Of a stretch of 25,050 bases of DNA, positions 14,803 to 23,721 are shown in pieces. Numbering within the stretch: position 1 is the first letter of the stretch; every line of letters starts with the position of its first letter. The stretch spans positions 1-25,050 of the forward strand of contig DJXI01000035.1 in NCBI GenBank assembly GCA_002449695.1, in the 5' to 3' direction. The stretch comes from Verrucomicrobia bacterium UBA7008. GTDB taxonomy: Bacteria; Verrucomicrobiota; Kiritimatiellia; RFP12; UBA1067. The notes beneath the pieces are model-generated. The model had not been told where the DNA came from, searched no databases, and saw only the letters and a program-made list of their open reading frames with translations. The translations under genes and the position numbers were made by a program.

Positions 14803-14828
14803 GGGGTAAACTAAAAATTTTTTACCCC
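14803..14828. repeat. AT-centred inverted repeat between ABC gene end and promoter
   Basis: Perfect 8-bp arms, GGGGTAAA (14803-14810) and TTTACCCC (14821-14828), flank a 10-base A/T loop. It directly abuts the -35 box of the next promoter and follows the ABC ATPase stop by six bases. It lacks a T-run on the minus strand, so it may be an operator, an UP element or a weak terminator. Confidence 0.6.
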
Positions 14829-14833
14829 GAAAA

Positions 14834-15871
14834 TCAGCCGGGATTGTCGAGATTCAGCTCGCGCGTAAAGGCCCGCGGCACCTCCGCCGCGCGGTGGCTG
14901 ATGAGGATCGCCGTCGTGCCGGGATGCGCCGCGAGAAAGGCGGCGATGCGCCGTTTCGCGCGCGGCACGTCCGCCGCGCGCACGTTCATGAACGGCTCGT
15001 CGAGAATCAGCAGGTCGGGCCGCCCCGTGAGCGCCGCGTCCAGCAGCTCCTGCGGCGCGCGGCCGAGATACGCCTGCTGCTCGGGGCTGACCCACGCCAT
15101 GCGCCGACGGATCCGGGCCAGCTCGCACCCGCCGCCGCGCGCCTGGCCGAACACTTTGACGTCGGCGGCGTAGGCGAGCGGGCTATCGCCCGTGATGAGC
15201 GCCATCAGCGTCGTCTTGCCGCTGCCGTTCGCGCCGTGCAGCCACCAGCGCTCGCCCGCGCGGATCGTCCAGCTGAAGTCGCGGAAGAGGACGCGCCGGC
15301 CGAACGCGAGATTCAGATGCGCGATTTCGACGACGACAGGGGCGGCGTCCGTCGTGCGGCGGGCGCGCGGACGCGGGCGCGCGACTTCCGCCGGGCCGCT
15401 GCCGCGCGGCGACGGCCGGCCGCCGCGCACCTCCACCGTCACGCCGCGCGCGCGCAGCGCGTCGAGGATCGCGGCGAGCCGTGCGCGCTGCCGCGGGTCG
15501 AGCCCCCCTTCCGGGTCCTCCAGCACGAGACGGCGCGGGCCTTTCGCGAGCGCGCGCGCCAGCAGCACGCGGCGCGTCTCGCCGTTCGACAGCGCCATGA
15601 GCGGCAGCGGCAGGAACCGGCGCACGTCCGTCAGCCGCACGATCCGTTCGAGCCGCGCGCGGAACGCCTTTTTCGTCTCCGGCCGCCGCACGCCGATCGC
15701 GAACGGATTGATGTCGTAGACCGCCTCGTAGGAGAGGAATTCGGCGACGGTCCGCCCCTCCTCGCCGTAGTAGCGCGCCTGCGGCCAGCCGACGGCCTGC
15801 GCCAGGCCCGCCTGCTGGGCGAAGCTCAGATAGGCGACGTCGCGCCCGTCCTGTTCCTTCATCCGCTTCAT
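14834..15871 (-). CDS. ModF-like tandem ABC ATPase with complementary domain losses
   Basis: The gene encodes 345 residues from the ATG at 15871. The longer frame to 15940 starts upstream of the promoter and is rejected. The sequence follows E. coli ModF closely in order. Domain 1 begins at its Q-loop (YLSFAQQ, 14-20), keeps the signature LSNGE (94-98), and has a changed Walker B (LVLEDPEGGLD). It has no Walker A. Domain 2 has Walker A GANGSGKTT (213-221), a Q-loop (VSPEQQ), Walker B LLILDEP (287-293) and SH (325-326). It lacks the helical subdomain and signature, with only about 22 residues between Q-loop and Walker B. ModF is about 490 residues. One complete composite ATP site remains possible. 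No permease gene is adjacent, so the partner and role are unknown. Confidence 0.85.
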   Translation of the reverse strand: MKRMKEQDGRDVAYLSFAQQAGLAQAVGWPQARYYGEEGRTVAEFLSYEAVYDINPFAIGVRRPETKKAFRARLERIVRLTDVRRFLPLPLMALSNGETRRVLLARALAKGPRRLVLEDPEGGLDPRQRARLAAILDALRARGVTVEVRGGRPSPRGSGPAEVARPRPRARRTTDAAPVVVEIAHLNLAFGRRVLFRDFSWTIRAGERWWLHGANGSGKTTLMALITGDSPLAYAADVKVFGQARGGGCELARIRRRMAWVSPEQQAYLGRAPQELLDAALTGRPDLLILDEPFMNVRAADVPRAKRRIAAFLAAHPGTTAILISHRAAEVPRAFTRELNLDNPG

Positions 15872-15879
15872 GTCCCGAT

Positions 15880-15908
15880 AGTATATCATCCGCCCCCGCC
15901 CCTGTCCA
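15880..15908 (-). promoter_or_regulatory. Promoter of the ModF-like gene; leaderless or nearly leaderless transcript
   Basis: On the minus strand TGGACA (15903-15908), a 17-bp spacer and TATACT (15880-15885) form a good promoter. The expected start, about seven bases on, falls at or just before the ATG at 15871. The next in-frame ATG is at 15862. No ribosome-binding site precedes either. Confidence 0.7.
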
Positions 15909-15954
15909 CCCGCCGCCGCGCGGAACCGGCGGACGCGCAAAAAACGCGCGGAGA

Positions 15955-15970
15955 CTACCCGTTCGGGTAG
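15955..15970. repeat. Short inverted repeat between two divergent promoters
   Basis: CTACCC (15955-15960) and GGGTAG (15965-15970) flank a four-base loop GTTC. The site lies about 23 bp before the -10 box of the small RNA and upstream of the ModF-like promoter, where a repressor or activator could bind. Confidence 0.45.
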
Positions 15971-15989
15971 GGTGCGGCGGAAAAATTTT

Positions 15990-15998
15990 TGGTAGAAT
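15990..15998 (+). promoter_or_regulatory. Extended -10 promoter for a small RNA
   Basis: TAGAAT (15993-15998) is preceded by TGG, matching an extended -10 (TGn). No good -35 is visible. The expected transcript start is near 16005. Confidence 0.5.
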
Positions 15999-16004
15999 AG
16001 GTTC

Positions 16005-16108
16005 CATCGTTGCAGCGGATCTGCGCACGGAGGACGCTGCGTCAGTCGATTTCGCCGTCCGCCGGAAAGGGGTTTTCCTCTCTTTTCCCCTTCCGGCGGC
16101 GGTTTTTT
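16005..16108 (+). ncRNA. Candidate small RNA of about 105 nt
   Basis: Between the extended -10 promoter and a strong terminator lie about 105 bases with no frame that has a ribosome-binding site. An internal hairpin (GCAGCG at 16012-16017 with CGCTGC at 16035-16040) precedes the terminator stem. A central GGAGGACG segment (about 16029-16036) could pair with GCCGTCC (16054-16060) as an alternative fold. The RNA is divergent from the ModF-like gene and convergent with the methyltransferase gene at 16107. No known RNA family is recognised. It could act in trans, or it could be antisense to any read-through past the end of the methyltransferase gene. Confidence 0.55.
16059..16108 (+). terminator. 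Rho-independent terminator of the small RNA
   Basis: CCGCCGGAA (16059-16067) pairs with TTCCGGCGG (16091-16099), and GGGG (16069-16072) with CCCC (16087-16090), with one bulged A. Six T follow at 16103-16108. The T-run touches the stop codon of the convergent methyltransferase gene. On the minus strand there is no T-run, so it works in the plus direction. Confidence 0.85.
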
Positions 16109-16925
16109 AAGGAAAGACCGCGCGGCAGAAGATCCCGCTCGGGCACGGCCGGCCGCGCCCCTCCAGCAGCATCTCGCCCGACTCCAGCCGCGCCGCCGGA
16201 AAGAGCTGCGAGAGGATGTTTTCGGCCACGATCTGCGACAGCCCCGGCGTGTGCGACGAAAAGAGCACGAAGCGCGGCGTGTCGGAGAGCAGCGCCTTCA
16301 CGAGATCCAGCGTCTCGGCGAGATCGCGTTCGATCTTGTACATCTCGCCGCCCGCGCCGCGCCCGAACGTCGGCGGATCGAGAATCACCGCGTCGTAGCG
16401 CCGGCCGCGGCGGATCTCGCGCTTCATGAACTTGTGCGCGTCATCCACGATCCAGCGGATCGGCCGGTCGGCGAGGCCGTTCAGCGCGGCGTTCTCGCGC
16501 GCCCATTCGACCATCCCCTTCGAGGCGTCGAGATGGCAGACTTCCGCGCCGCCGAGCGCCGCCGCGAGCGTCGAGCCGCCGGAGTAGGCGAACAGGTTCA
16601 GGACGCGCGCGCCCTTCGCCTGCCCGCGGATCCACCGCCACTGCGCGCGCTGCTCGGGGAAGATGCCCAGGTGGCCGAAATCGGTGGCGGAGAGGTGGAA
16701 GGCGGTGCCGTCGACCTCGATGGTCCAGTGGTCGGGCAGGCGGCCGCGGCCCTGCCAGCGGTTGCCGTCCTCGCGGTCGAAGCTCGCGTCCGCCCGCCGC
16801 CAGTCCGCCTCGGGGCGCGACGGCCGCCACAGCGCCTGCGCGCAGGGCCGCGCCAGCACGTAGTCGCCGAAGCGCTCCAGCTTGCGGCCGTCGCCCGCGT
16901 CCAGAAGCTCGTAGCCGTCCGTCAT
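16107..16925 (-). CDS. RlmI-like class I SAM-dependent RNA methyltransferase, without PUA domain
   Basis: This gene encodes 272 residues from an ATG at 16925 that overlaps the upstream stop (ATGA), with AAGG eight bases before it. Residues 55-95 form a small beta domain ending in [10 protein letters not shown]. The Rossmann-type SAM-binding core starts with motif I at [15 protein letters not shown] (109-123), has an acidic residue after strand 2 (D133), DDAHKF (161-166), and motif [12 protein letters not shown] (181-190). This layout matches the COG1092 group of 23S rRNA methyltransferases such as RlmI and RlmK. At 272 residues it is shorter than E. coli RlmI (about 396) and lacks the N-terminal PUA domain, so the substrate is uncertain. 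It is the last gene of the operon and converges on the small-RNA terminator. Confidence 0.85.
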   Translation of the reverse strand: MTDGYELLDAGDGRKLERFGDYVLARPCAQALWRPSRPEADWRRADASFDREDGNRWQGRGRLPDHWTIEVDGTAFHLSATDFGHLGIFPEQRAQWRWIRGQAKGARVLNLFAYSGGSTLAAALGGAEVCHLDASKGMVEWARENAALNGLADRPIRWIVDDAHKFMKREIRRGRRYDAVILDPPTFGRGAGGEMYKIERDLAETLDLVKALLSDTPRFVLFSSHTPGLSQIVAENILSQLFPAARLESGEMLLEGRGRPCPSGIFCRAVFP

Positions 16926-18721
16926 TTCGCCGCCTTCAGCACCTCGTCGAAACTGACTTCCAGCGGCACCGACGGCAGGCACGTGTGGTTCTTCATCGCC
17001 GCGTCCAGCTCCTCCGCCCGGTCCTCGTCGTACCACCAGTAGCTGAGGATGCACTCCTCGTTCGAGTAGCGCGACAGGACGGTCGCAGGCATGCCGAACT
17101 TGTTCCAGTACAGCAGCCGCGTCGCGTCCACGTTCCAGAGGAATGCGTACGGCACCTCGGCGGCGACAAGCGCGTCGATCTTCCGGTACGCCTCGGTGCG
17201 CTCCTTCATCGTCTCCATCGACTTCTCCGCGGCGATGAGCGCGTCCACCTCGGCGGACTTGAAGCCGATCGTGTTGTTGCTCCCCTTGCGGTCGGCCTCG
17301 GTCGAGAGGAACGACGTCTCGGGATTCTTGAAGATGCTCGCGCCCCACGCCTGCCACGTCATCTCGAAGTTGAACGCGTCCATGTCGCGCATCCACGCGG
17401 CGAAGTCCTTGCGCTCGATCTTCATCTCGATGCCGAGCTTGCGCAGCTCCGCGTTGAACAGCGACAGGAACTTCTCGTCGCCGCCCGACTTCGACAGGAA
17501 CGTGAACGCGAACGCGCGGCCGTCCTTCTCCAGCGCGCCCGTCTTGGGATTCTTCGCGAAGCCCGCCTCGGCGAGCAGCGCCGCCGCGCCCGCCGGATCG
17601 AACAGGTAGAGCGGATTGGCGCACGGGTGCGCGTCGTCGTACAGGTCCTCGTAGAACGAGCGCTGGAGGAAGTATTCGTTGAACATCATCGTGCGGTTCA
17701 TCGTCTCGCGGTCGATCAGCTTCGCCATCGCGAGGCGCACGCGCCGGTCGTCGAACGGCCACTTGCGCATGTTCATCGCGAAGCCCTGGTAGCCGACGGG
17801 GTTGTGGTTCTTGACGCGGCGCTTCAGGATCCAGTTGCGGTCGAACTTCTCGCCGTGCGTCTCGTTGCGCATGATGCGCGCGGTGTAGACGGGGTAGACG
17901 TCGATCGCCTTCTTCTTGAACGCCTCGAACGCGTTCTCGTTGTCGATGTAGTACCGGAGCACGATGTGGTCGAAGTTGCAGACGTGCCGGCAGCTCGGGA
18001 AGTCCGCGCGCCACCAGCCGGGCACGCGCGTCCACTCGGTCTCGATCTGCTCCTCGATGCGCGAGAGGCGGTAGGGGCCGCTCACCGGCGCGTTCAGAAG
18101 GTCGATCTTGTTGAAGTCCTTCCCCGCGAAGTGGTGGCGCGGCAGGATGTAGAACATCCCGCAGTTCATGATGTCGCGCCAGTCCTTCGCCGAATCGCCC
18201 TTCTTGCGGAAGACGACCGTGCGCGCGTCGACGATCGCGGGACTCTTGAACGAGCCGAGCATCACCTTGTACGGGCCCGTGTCGTTCGCCGGATCCATCA
18301 CCGCATCGAACGTCCACTTCACGTCCTCGGCGGTGACGGGCCGCCCGTCCGACCACTTCGCGCGCTCGTCGAGGACGAACGTGAACTCGCGCCCGTCGTC
18401 CGAAACGGCCCAGCGCCGCGCGAGGCCCGGCGCGAACTCCAGCGTCTCGGTGTCGGTGCCGATCAGCGTCTCGTACATGAGCGAGAACGTCATGCGCGTG
18501 TACGTGTTGTTGTCGATGTACTCGCAGAAGCTCTTCGGCGGCATGCTGCCGTTGAAGCGGATGGTGCCGCCCTTCTTCGCGTGCGGCGACGCGATGGGGT
18601 CGGGCGTGTCCTGCCAGTCGTCGGCGGGATGCCAGGTGACGCCCGCGGCCGCGACCGTGCAAGCGAGCGCGAGCATCGCCGCGAGCGCCCCGCGCACGTC
18701 CCTCTTTTCGATCTTCATCAT
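16922..18721 (-). CDS. Family 5 extracellular peptide-binding protein of an ABC importer
   Basis: This gene encodes 599 residues from the first of two tandem ATGs at 18721, overlapping the dapL stop by ATGA. A signal peptide covers about 1-26 and there is no lipobox. The mature protein shows SBP_bac_5 features: [16 protein letters not shown] (about 45-60), [36 protein letters not shown] and a long C-terminal lobe. The KKGGTIR start recalls YejA-type oligopeptide-binding proteins. No permease or ATPase gene is nearby, so it must pair with distant transport genes or act as a stand-alone binder. Its position after dapL suggests a link to peptidoglycan peptides, as with MppA, but that is inference. 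Confidence 0.88.
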   Translation of the reverse strand: MMKIEKRDVRGALAAMLALACTVAAAGVTWHPADDWQDTPDPIASPHAKKGGTIRFNGSMPPKSFCEYIDNNTYTRMTFSLMYETLIGTDTETLEFAPGLARRWAVSDDGREFTFVLDERAKWSDGRPVTAEDVKWTFDAVMDPANDTGPYKVMLGSFKSPAIVDARTVVFRKKGDSAKDWRDIMNCGMFYILPRHHFAGKDFNKIDLLNAPVSGPYRLSRIEEQIETEWTRVPGWWRADFPSCRHVCNFDHIVLRYYIDNENAFEAFKKKAIDVYPVYTARIMRNETHGEKFDRNWILKRRVKNHNPVGYQGFAMNMRKWPFDDRRVRLAMAKLIDRETMNRTMMFNEYFLQRSFYEDLYDDAHPCANPLYLFDPAGAAALLAEAGFAKNPKTGALEKDGRAFAFTFLSKSGGDEKFLSLFNAELRKLGIEMKIERKDFAAWMRDMDAFNFEMTWQAWGASIFKNPETSFLSTEADRKGSNNTIGFKSAEVDALIAAEKSMETMKERTEAYRKIDALVAAEVPYAFLWNVDATRLLYWNKFGMPATVLSRYSNEECILSYWWYDEDRAEELDAAMKNHTCLPSVPLEVSFDEVLKAAK

Positions 18722-19944
18722 TTCAGGATCTTTCCGATGCGGTCGATCGCCTCCAGGACGTTCGCGCGCGAGTTGAACGACGAGATGCGGATGTAGCCCT
18801 CGCCCGCGCGGCCGAAGCCCGCGCCGGGCGTCGTCACGACGTTCGCCTCCTTCAGGAGCCGGTCGAAGAACGCCCAGCTCTCGCCGTTGACGTTCACCCA
18901 CAGGTACGGCGAATCGCCCCCGCCCGTCACCGTGTAGCCGAGCGCCTGGAGCGCCTCCTTCATGAGCCGCCCGTTTTCGAGGTAGAAGTCGATCGTCGCC
19001 TTCGTCTGCGCCTGCCCTTCCGGCGTGTAGATCGCCGCCGCGCCGCGCTGCGTGAGGTAGCTCGCGCCGTTGAACTTCGTCGTCTGGCGGCGCGTCCACA
19101 TCGGCCGCAGCTCGACCGGCGCGCCGTCCGCCGTGTACGCGACGAGCCCCTTCGGCACGACGGTGTAGCCGCACCGCACGCCCGTGAAGCCCGCCGTCTT
19201 CGAATAGCTGCGGAACTCGATCGCGCACGACCGCGCGCCGGCGCACTCGTAGATCGAATGCGGGATGCCGGGCGTGCGGATGAACGCCTCGTACGCCGCG
19301 TCGAAGAGGATGAGCGCCTTGTTTGCGTTGGCCCAGTCGACCCACGCCTGAAGCTGCGCCTTCGTCGCGACCGCGCCCGTCGGGTTGTTGGGATAGCAGA
19401 GGTAGACGATGTCGCAGCCCGCCGCCGATTCGGGGCCCGGCACGAAGCCGTTCGACGCGTCGCACGTCAGGTACGTCAGGCCCGCGTAGCGGCCGCCTTC
19501 GTTCGCGCCCGTGCGGCCCGCCATCACGTTCGTGTCGACGTAGACGGGATAGACGGGGTCGCCGACCGCGATCTTGACGTCCATGCCGAAGAGCTCCTGG
19601 ATGTTGCCGCAGTCGCACTTCGCGCCGTCGGAGACGAAGATCTCGTCCGCCGCGATGTCGACGCCGCGGTCCTGGAAGTCCGCCTTCGCCGCCGCCTCGC
19701 GCAGGAACGCGTAGCCCTGCTCGGGCCCGTAGCCGTGGAAGTTCTCGCGCGTCGCCTCGTCGTCGACCGCGCGGTGGAGCGCCGCGACGACCGCCGGGCA
19801 GAGCGGCTCGGTCACATCGCCGATTCCGAGGCGGATGATCTGCGCCTCCGGGTGCGCCGCCTGGTGCGCGGCGACGCGGTGGGCGATCTCGGTGAAGAGA
19901 TAACTCGCCTGGATGCGCGAATAGTTTTCGTTGACTCTCAGCAT
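18718..19944 (-). CDS. dapL: LL-diaminopimelate aminotransferase
   Basis: This gene encodes 408 residues from an ATG at 19944 with AGGAG seven bases upstream. The enzyme converts tetrahydrodipicolinate directly to LL-diaminopimelate using glutamate and PLP, for lysine and peptidoglycan. Family hallmarks are the start [13 protein letters not shown]…, [11 protein letters not shown] (38-48), [43 protein letters not shown] (183-194) and the PLP lysine in [12 protein letters not shown] (K249). Length fits the family (about 400-410). DapL replaces the succinylase or acetylase routes in chlamydiae, plants, cyanobacteria and several PVC groups, which supports the taxonomic guess. It sits 18 bases after the O-antigen ligase-like gene and overlaps the binding-protein gene downstream. 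Confidence 0.96.
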   Translation of the reverse strand: MLRVNENYSRIQASYLFTEIAHRVAAHQAAHPEAQIIRLGIGDVTEPLCPAVVAALHRAVDDEATRENFHGYGPEQGYAFLREAAAKADFQDRGVDIAADEIFVSDGAKCDCGNIQELFGMDVKIAVGDPVYPVYVDTNVMAGRTGANEGGRYAGLTYLTCDASNGFVPGPESAAGCDIVYLCYPNNPTGAVATKAQLQAWVDWANANKALILFDAAYEAFIRTPGIPHSIYECAGARSCAIEFRSYSKTAGFTGVRCGYTVVPKGLVAYTADGAPVELRPMWTRRQTTKFNGASYLTQRGAAAIYTPEGQAQTKATIDFYLENGRLMKEALQALGYTVTGGGDSPYLWVNVNGESWAFFDRLLKEANVVTTPGAGFGRAGEGYIRISSFNSRANVLEAIDRIGKILK

Positions 19945-19962
19945 GGTGGTTCTCCTGAAGCC

Positions 19963-21510
19963 TCAGTGGTGATGGGGATGGTGGCGGTGCGCGTCCTCCT
20001 CCTCGGCCTCCCGCAGATGCGGCAGGAAGCCGTCGATCGACGCCAGCGACACGAAGAAGAGCGTCAGCACGGCGGGACTCCGCAGCGGGCAGTCGCCGAA
20101 CCCGTGGATGAGCGTCGCCGCCGCCGTCAGCAGGATGCAGAAGACGGGCGCGGGCACGATGAAGAGCGACACCGGCTTCGGCGGCTGGTCCTTCGGCGGG
20201 ATGAAGCGGACCGACGCGGCCATCTTGCGCAGCGTGCCGACCATCGGCCGCAGCAGCAGGACGACCATCGTCACGAGGCAGCCGTAGCCGACGATCCCGT
20301 GCTCGGCGAGGAACTGCAGGTGGTCGTTGTGGACGTTGATGCCGCCGGTGATCTGGATGTTGCGCAGCTCCTGCTCCGTCATCCGGGGGATGCACAGGTG
20401 CTTGTAGCCCCAGCCGCCGCAGCCGAAGAGCAGGTTCTCCTTCCAGATCTCCGTCGCCACGCGCGCGTGGTACTGGCCCTTGCCGGTCACGCGGTCGAGC
20501 ACCGCAGTCGTGTCGAGCGTGTTGACCTCGTTCTGGAGGCTCTCGGGCATGAAGACGATGGCGCACAGCGCAATCAGCACGAGCGCGATGAAGCTGACCG
20601 CGACGGCCCGCACGCGGCGGGCGCGCGGCAGACGCGCGAAGAAGCACCGGAAGCTGTGCGCGACGAAAATGAGCGCGAGGAGCGAGACGAGGATGATCGC
20701 CGCGCGCGAGAGCGTGGCCAGCGCCGCGAAGAAGAAGAGCGCCGCCGGAATGAGCAGGTAGTGCTTCTTCCAGAACTTGACGTGGCCCGCCTCCAGCGCC
20801 TTGTTGCCGCCCGTCTGGCGCTTCTCGGCGCGGATCTCCTCGATGTTCCAGCGCCACAGGCCGACGGCCAGGCCGAAGAGCGTCGTGAAGTAGTCGCCGC
20901 CCATGTTGGGATAGCCGAAGGTGGAGAAGAAGTACGCGCTCTCCCCGTGCGACTCGATCCACAGCGGCGAGGGCGCGCCGGCGACCTGCTGCACGATGCC
21001 GAGCGCCACGAGCCCCACGCCGTTCCAGACGATCAGGCTGATGAGGAGCCGCTTGCCGCGCTTGCAGAGCGCATGCTTCACCGCCAGCATCGCCGTCAGC
21101 GCGGGGACGAACCACATGACGACGTTCATGTGGTGGAGACGGTTGACGCAGTAGGGCAGGAACGGCACCGCCGGCGCGGGATTCGCGCCCTCAAGCTCGA
21201 TCGCCGCGTAGTCGCACACCTGGCACAGCCCCGTGTTGACGAAGGGAATCGCCAGCAGCGCGAAGAAGCCGACGACGACCCAGGTCAGCGGATCCTCCTT
21301 CAGCTCGTGCCACACGCGCTCGCGCGCCTCGCCGGACGTCTCGTTCCGGTGCCGCTGCGGGAAGCAGAGCATCAGCTCCAGCAGGAGCGCCTCGAGCCAC
21401 GGCACCACCGGCGTCAGATAGCTCGCGATCGTGCCGCCGAACAGCCACGCGAACGTGCACGCGACCGCCGCGACCATGAATGTCACGACATTGTCATAGA
21501 ACAGCCACAT
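19963..21510 (-). CDS. O-antigen ligase / polymerase family membrane protein (WaaL/Wzy-like)
   Basis: This gene encodes 515 residues, with about ten to twelve membrane helices. The large exported loop contains FGYPNMGGDYF (198-208), then TLSRAA (266-271) and, in the second exported segment, FGCGGWGYK (362-370) and HNDHLQFLAEHGIVG (394-408). These are the Wzy_C-type motifs of O-antigen ligases and related bactoprenol-linked glycan polymerases. The His in HND is near the catalytic region. The C-terminus is acidic and then His-rich (HRHHPHHH). The ATG at 21510 overlaps the end of ispG by 17 bases, with AGGTGATGGAG upstream. Ligase and polymerase cannot be separated by sequence alone, and no other glycan genes are adjacent. 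Confidence 0.88.
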   Translation of the reverse strand: MWLFYDNVVTFMVAAVACTFAWLFGGTIASYLTPVVPWLEALLLELMLCFPQRHRNETSGEARERVWHELKEDPLTWVVVGFFALLAIPFVNTGLCQVCDYAAIELEGANPAPAVPFLPYCVNRLHHMNVVMWFVPALTAMLAVKHALCKRGKRLLISLIVWNGVGLVALGIVQQVAGAPSPLWIESHGESAYFFSTFGYPNMGGDYFTTLFGLAVGLWRWNIEEIRAEKRQTGGNKALEAGHVKFWKKHYLLIPAALFFFAALATLSRAAIILVSLLALIFVAHSFRCFFARLPRARRVRAVAVSFIALVLIALCAIVFMPESLQNEVNTLDTTAVLDRVTGKGQYHARVATEIWKENLLFGCGGWGYKHLCIPRMTEQELRNIQITGGINVHNDHLQFLAEHGIVGYGCLVTMVVLLLRPMVGTLRKMAASVRFIPPKDQPPKPVSLFIVPAPVFCILLTAAATLIHGFGDCPLRSPAVLTLFFVSLASIDGFLPHLREAEEEDAHRHHPHHH

Positions 21511-22573
21511 ACTCCATCACCTTTCTCACGGCATCTGCCTCTGAAACCTTTCCGACCGGCTCGCCCTTGACGAAGAGGACGAATTCGCCCGCGCCGCCGC
21601 ACAGCGCGACGTCCGCGCCCTTCGCCTCGCCCGGCCCGTTCACGACGCAGCCCATCACCGCCACCTTCGGCAGGACCTTCCGCGGCGCTTTTGCCGCGTA
21701 CGCCTCCAGCGCCGTCTCGACCGCCGTCGCGACGCGCGGCAAATCGACTTTCGTGCGCCCGCACGTCGGACACGACGTGATGGCGGGACCGCGCGGCTTC
21801 AGGCCGAGCGCGCGCAGAATCTCCATCCCGACGCGCACCTCCTTCTCCGGCTCGGCCGTCAGCGACACACGGATCGTCTCGCCGATCCCCTCCGCGAGCA
21901 GGATGCCCAGCGCGACCGAATTGCGCACCGTCCCCGGCAGGAACGTCCCCGCCTCCGTGACGCCCACATGGAGCGGGCAGTCGCTGCGTTCGGCGAGGAG
22001 ACGGTAGGTGGCGATCGTCGTCTCCACGTCCGACGCCTTCGCGGAGAGGACGACGTCGCGGAAGCCCTCGTCCTCCAGCAGCTTCAGATGGCCGAGCGCC
22101 GAGGCGCACAGAGCCTCGGGCACCGTCGTGCGGCCGGCCTCCAGGTCGGCGCGCAGCCCCTTTTCAAGCGAGCCCAGGTTCACGCCGATGCGGATCGGGA
22201 CGCGCTTCGCCCGCGCCGCGCGCGCCACCGCCTGCACGCGGTCACGCCCGCCGATGTTGCCGGGGTTGAGCCGGAGCGCGTCCGCGCCCGCCTCAATGGC
22301 CGCGAGCGCGCAGCGGTAGTCGAAATGGATGTCGGCGATGAGCGGCAGCGGCGACGTGCGGCGCACCGCGCCCAGCGTCTGCGCCGCCGCGAGGTCGGGC
22401 ACCGTCAGGCGGTAGAGGTCGCAGCCGAGCGCGGCGCAGCGCGCGATCTGCGCGGACAGGCCGGCCGCGTCGTGCGGATCGACGTTCGCCATCGTCTGCA
22501 CGCTCACGGGCGCCCCGCCGCCGACGGGCACGCCGCCGACCTTAACGGTTCTCGTCGCTGTTCTCGGTCGCAT
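21494..22573 (-). CDS. ispG: 4-hydroxy-3-methylbut-2-enyl diphosphate synthase
   Basis: This gene encodes 359 residues. IspG converts methylerythritol cyclodiphosphate to HMBPP in the MEP isoprenoid pathway using a [4Fe-4S] cluster. The TIM barrel starts with VPVGGGAPVSVQTMANVD (15-32), followed by ADIHFDYRCAL and LRLNPGNIGG (100-109). The cluster domain has CPTC (268-271), C309 in MGCVVNGPGEA and E316. The ATG at 22573 lies 32 bases inside the end of rseP, with weak GGA signals before it. The first ten residues are less certain than the rest. Length and motifs match the short bacterial form without the plant-type insert. It shares the operon with dxr, another MEP enzyme. Confidence 0.96.
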   Translation of the reverse strand: MRPRTATRTVKVGGVPVGGGAPVSVQTMANVDPHDAAGLSAQIARCAALGCDLYRLTVPDLAAAQTLGAVRRTSPLPLIADIHFDYRCALAAIEAGADALRLNPGNIGGRDRVQAVARAARAKRVPIRIGVNLGSLEKGLRADLEAGRTTVPEALCASALGHLKLLEDEGFRDVVLSAKASDVETTIATYRLLAERSDCPLHVGVTEAGTFLPGTVRNSVALGILLAEGIGETIRVSLTAEPEKEVRVGMEILRALGLKPRGPAITSCPTCGRTKVDLPRVATAVETALEAYAAKAPRKVLPKVAVMGCVVNGPGEAKGADVALCGGAGEFVLFVKGEPVGKVSEADAVRKVMEYVAVL

Positions 22574-23717
22574 GATCCGTTTCGCTTTCCGACGGCGCCG
22601 GGGCCGTCTCGCGGGCCGCCGGGACTTCGCGCGCGTGCCGGTTCCAGCTGCGCACGACGTCCCGGTAGATGATAATCGCCATCAGGCCCAGCAGCAGATA
22701 CATGAACGCCGTCGAGACGGCCGCGACGCACTTCTCCGGCACGCGGCGGCGGAAGACGAGCGCGATGAGCGCGAAGAGGATGAGGCCGCCGTCCAGCACG
22801 GGGATCGGCAGCAGGTTCAGGACCGCCAGGTTGACGTTCAGGAAGCGGAGGAACCCGAGGCCGTCCCAGACGTCGCGGCGGACGGAGGCGTAGATCTGCT
22901 CGGCGATCAGGACCGGCCCGCCAAGCGCCTTGCCCGTCGCCTTCATCTCCCTGGGCGTGACGAGCCCCTTCAGGACGCGGAAGATCTGCTTCGCGTCGAA
23001 CGCGAGCTGCTTGAGCGGATTGCGCGCGGGCATCCACATCGCGCAGCGCGCCGCGCCGTCCGTCTCGCTCAGCGCGAGGATGTAGTAGACGCCGCTCGCC
23101 TCGTCCTGCGACGGCGTGATGGACAGCGTCACATCCTCGTCCGCGCGCGCCACGCGGAACGGTGTCGCGCGGCCGTCCGTCAGCTGCACCTCCGTCACCA
23201 TCTCCGTCCACGTCGCCACCGGATGGCCGCCGACCGCGAGCACCCGGTCGCCCGCCTGCAGGCCGCCCTGCGCCGCCGGGCCGTCGTCCAGCACCTGTCC
23301 GACGACCGCCGGCAGTTCGCCGAAGTGCGCGCCCGGCACAAGCGCGAGGAGGACCGCCAGCACGACCGCGAGGACGAGGTTCATCGCCGGGCCCGCCGCC
23401 GCCACGAGGATTTCCTTCCAGGCCGGAATCTTCTCCTGGCTTTTCGCGCCCGTCTCGCCCTCGATCGCCTTCGTCCCCTCGGGGTCGACGTCGGGGATCG
23501 ACACGTAGCCGCCGAGCGGGATCCAGCTCAGGCGATATTCAACGCCCTTGTACGTCTTCTTCCAGATGGCGGGGCCGAAGCCGATGGAGAAGCGCTCGAC
23601 GCGCAGCCCCAGCTTCAGCGCCACGATGAAATGCCCGAACTCGTGAATCGCGATGGCGAGCGAGAACAGGAGCACGCAGACGACGATGTAACCGGCTGTA
23701 ACAAGAATCTCCATCAT
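22542..23717 (-). CDS. rseP: RIP metalloprotease, site-2 protease (M50)
   Basis: This gene encodes 391 residues. RseP-type proteases cut membrane-embedded regulators and signal peptide remnants. The zinc motif HEFGH is at 25-29 within the first membrane helix. GFGP (47-50) and WIPLGGYV (65-72) are the usual membrane-associated segments. There is one PDZ domain at about 137-200 (ELPAVVGQVLDDGPAAQGGL), where E. coli RseP has two. The second active-site motif NLLPIPVLDGG (301-311) contains the zinc-ligand Asp. Further membrane helices lie at 104-128, 311-325 and about 335-352. Two tandem ATGs occur at 23717 and 23714, four bases after the dxr stop. The order dxr-rseP-ispG is a common arrangement in bacteria. 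Confidence 0.95.
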   Translation of the reverse strand: MMEILVTAGYIVVCVLLFSLAIAIHEFGHFIVALKLGLRVERFSIGFGPAIWKKTYKGVEYRLSWIPLGGYVSIPDVDPEGTKAIEGETGAKSQEKIPAWKEILVAAAGPAMNLVLAVVLAVLLALVPGAHFGELPAVVGQVLDDGPAAQGGLQAGDRVLAVGGHPVATWTEMVTEVQLTDGRATPFRVARADEDVTLSITPSQDEASGVYYILALSETDGAARCAMWMPARNPLKQLAFDAKQIFRVLKGLVTPREMKATGKALGGPVLIAEQIYASVRRDVWDGLGFLRFLNVNLAVLNLLPIPVLDGGLILFALIALVFRRRVPEKCVAAVSTAFMYLLLGLMAIIIYRDVVRSWNRHAREVPAARETAPAPSESETDHATENSDENR

Positions 23718-23721
23718 GACT

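Noticed and set aside
14803..14828. Inverted repeat as a terminator of the ModF-like gene
   Set aside because: There is no T-run on the minus strand after the hairpin, and the loop is A/T-rich. A regulatory or UP-element role is as likely.
15872..15940. N-terminal extension of the ModF-like gene
   Set aside because: The extension lies across and upstream of the -10/-35 boxes, is Arg/Gly-rich, and does not supply a Walker A motif.
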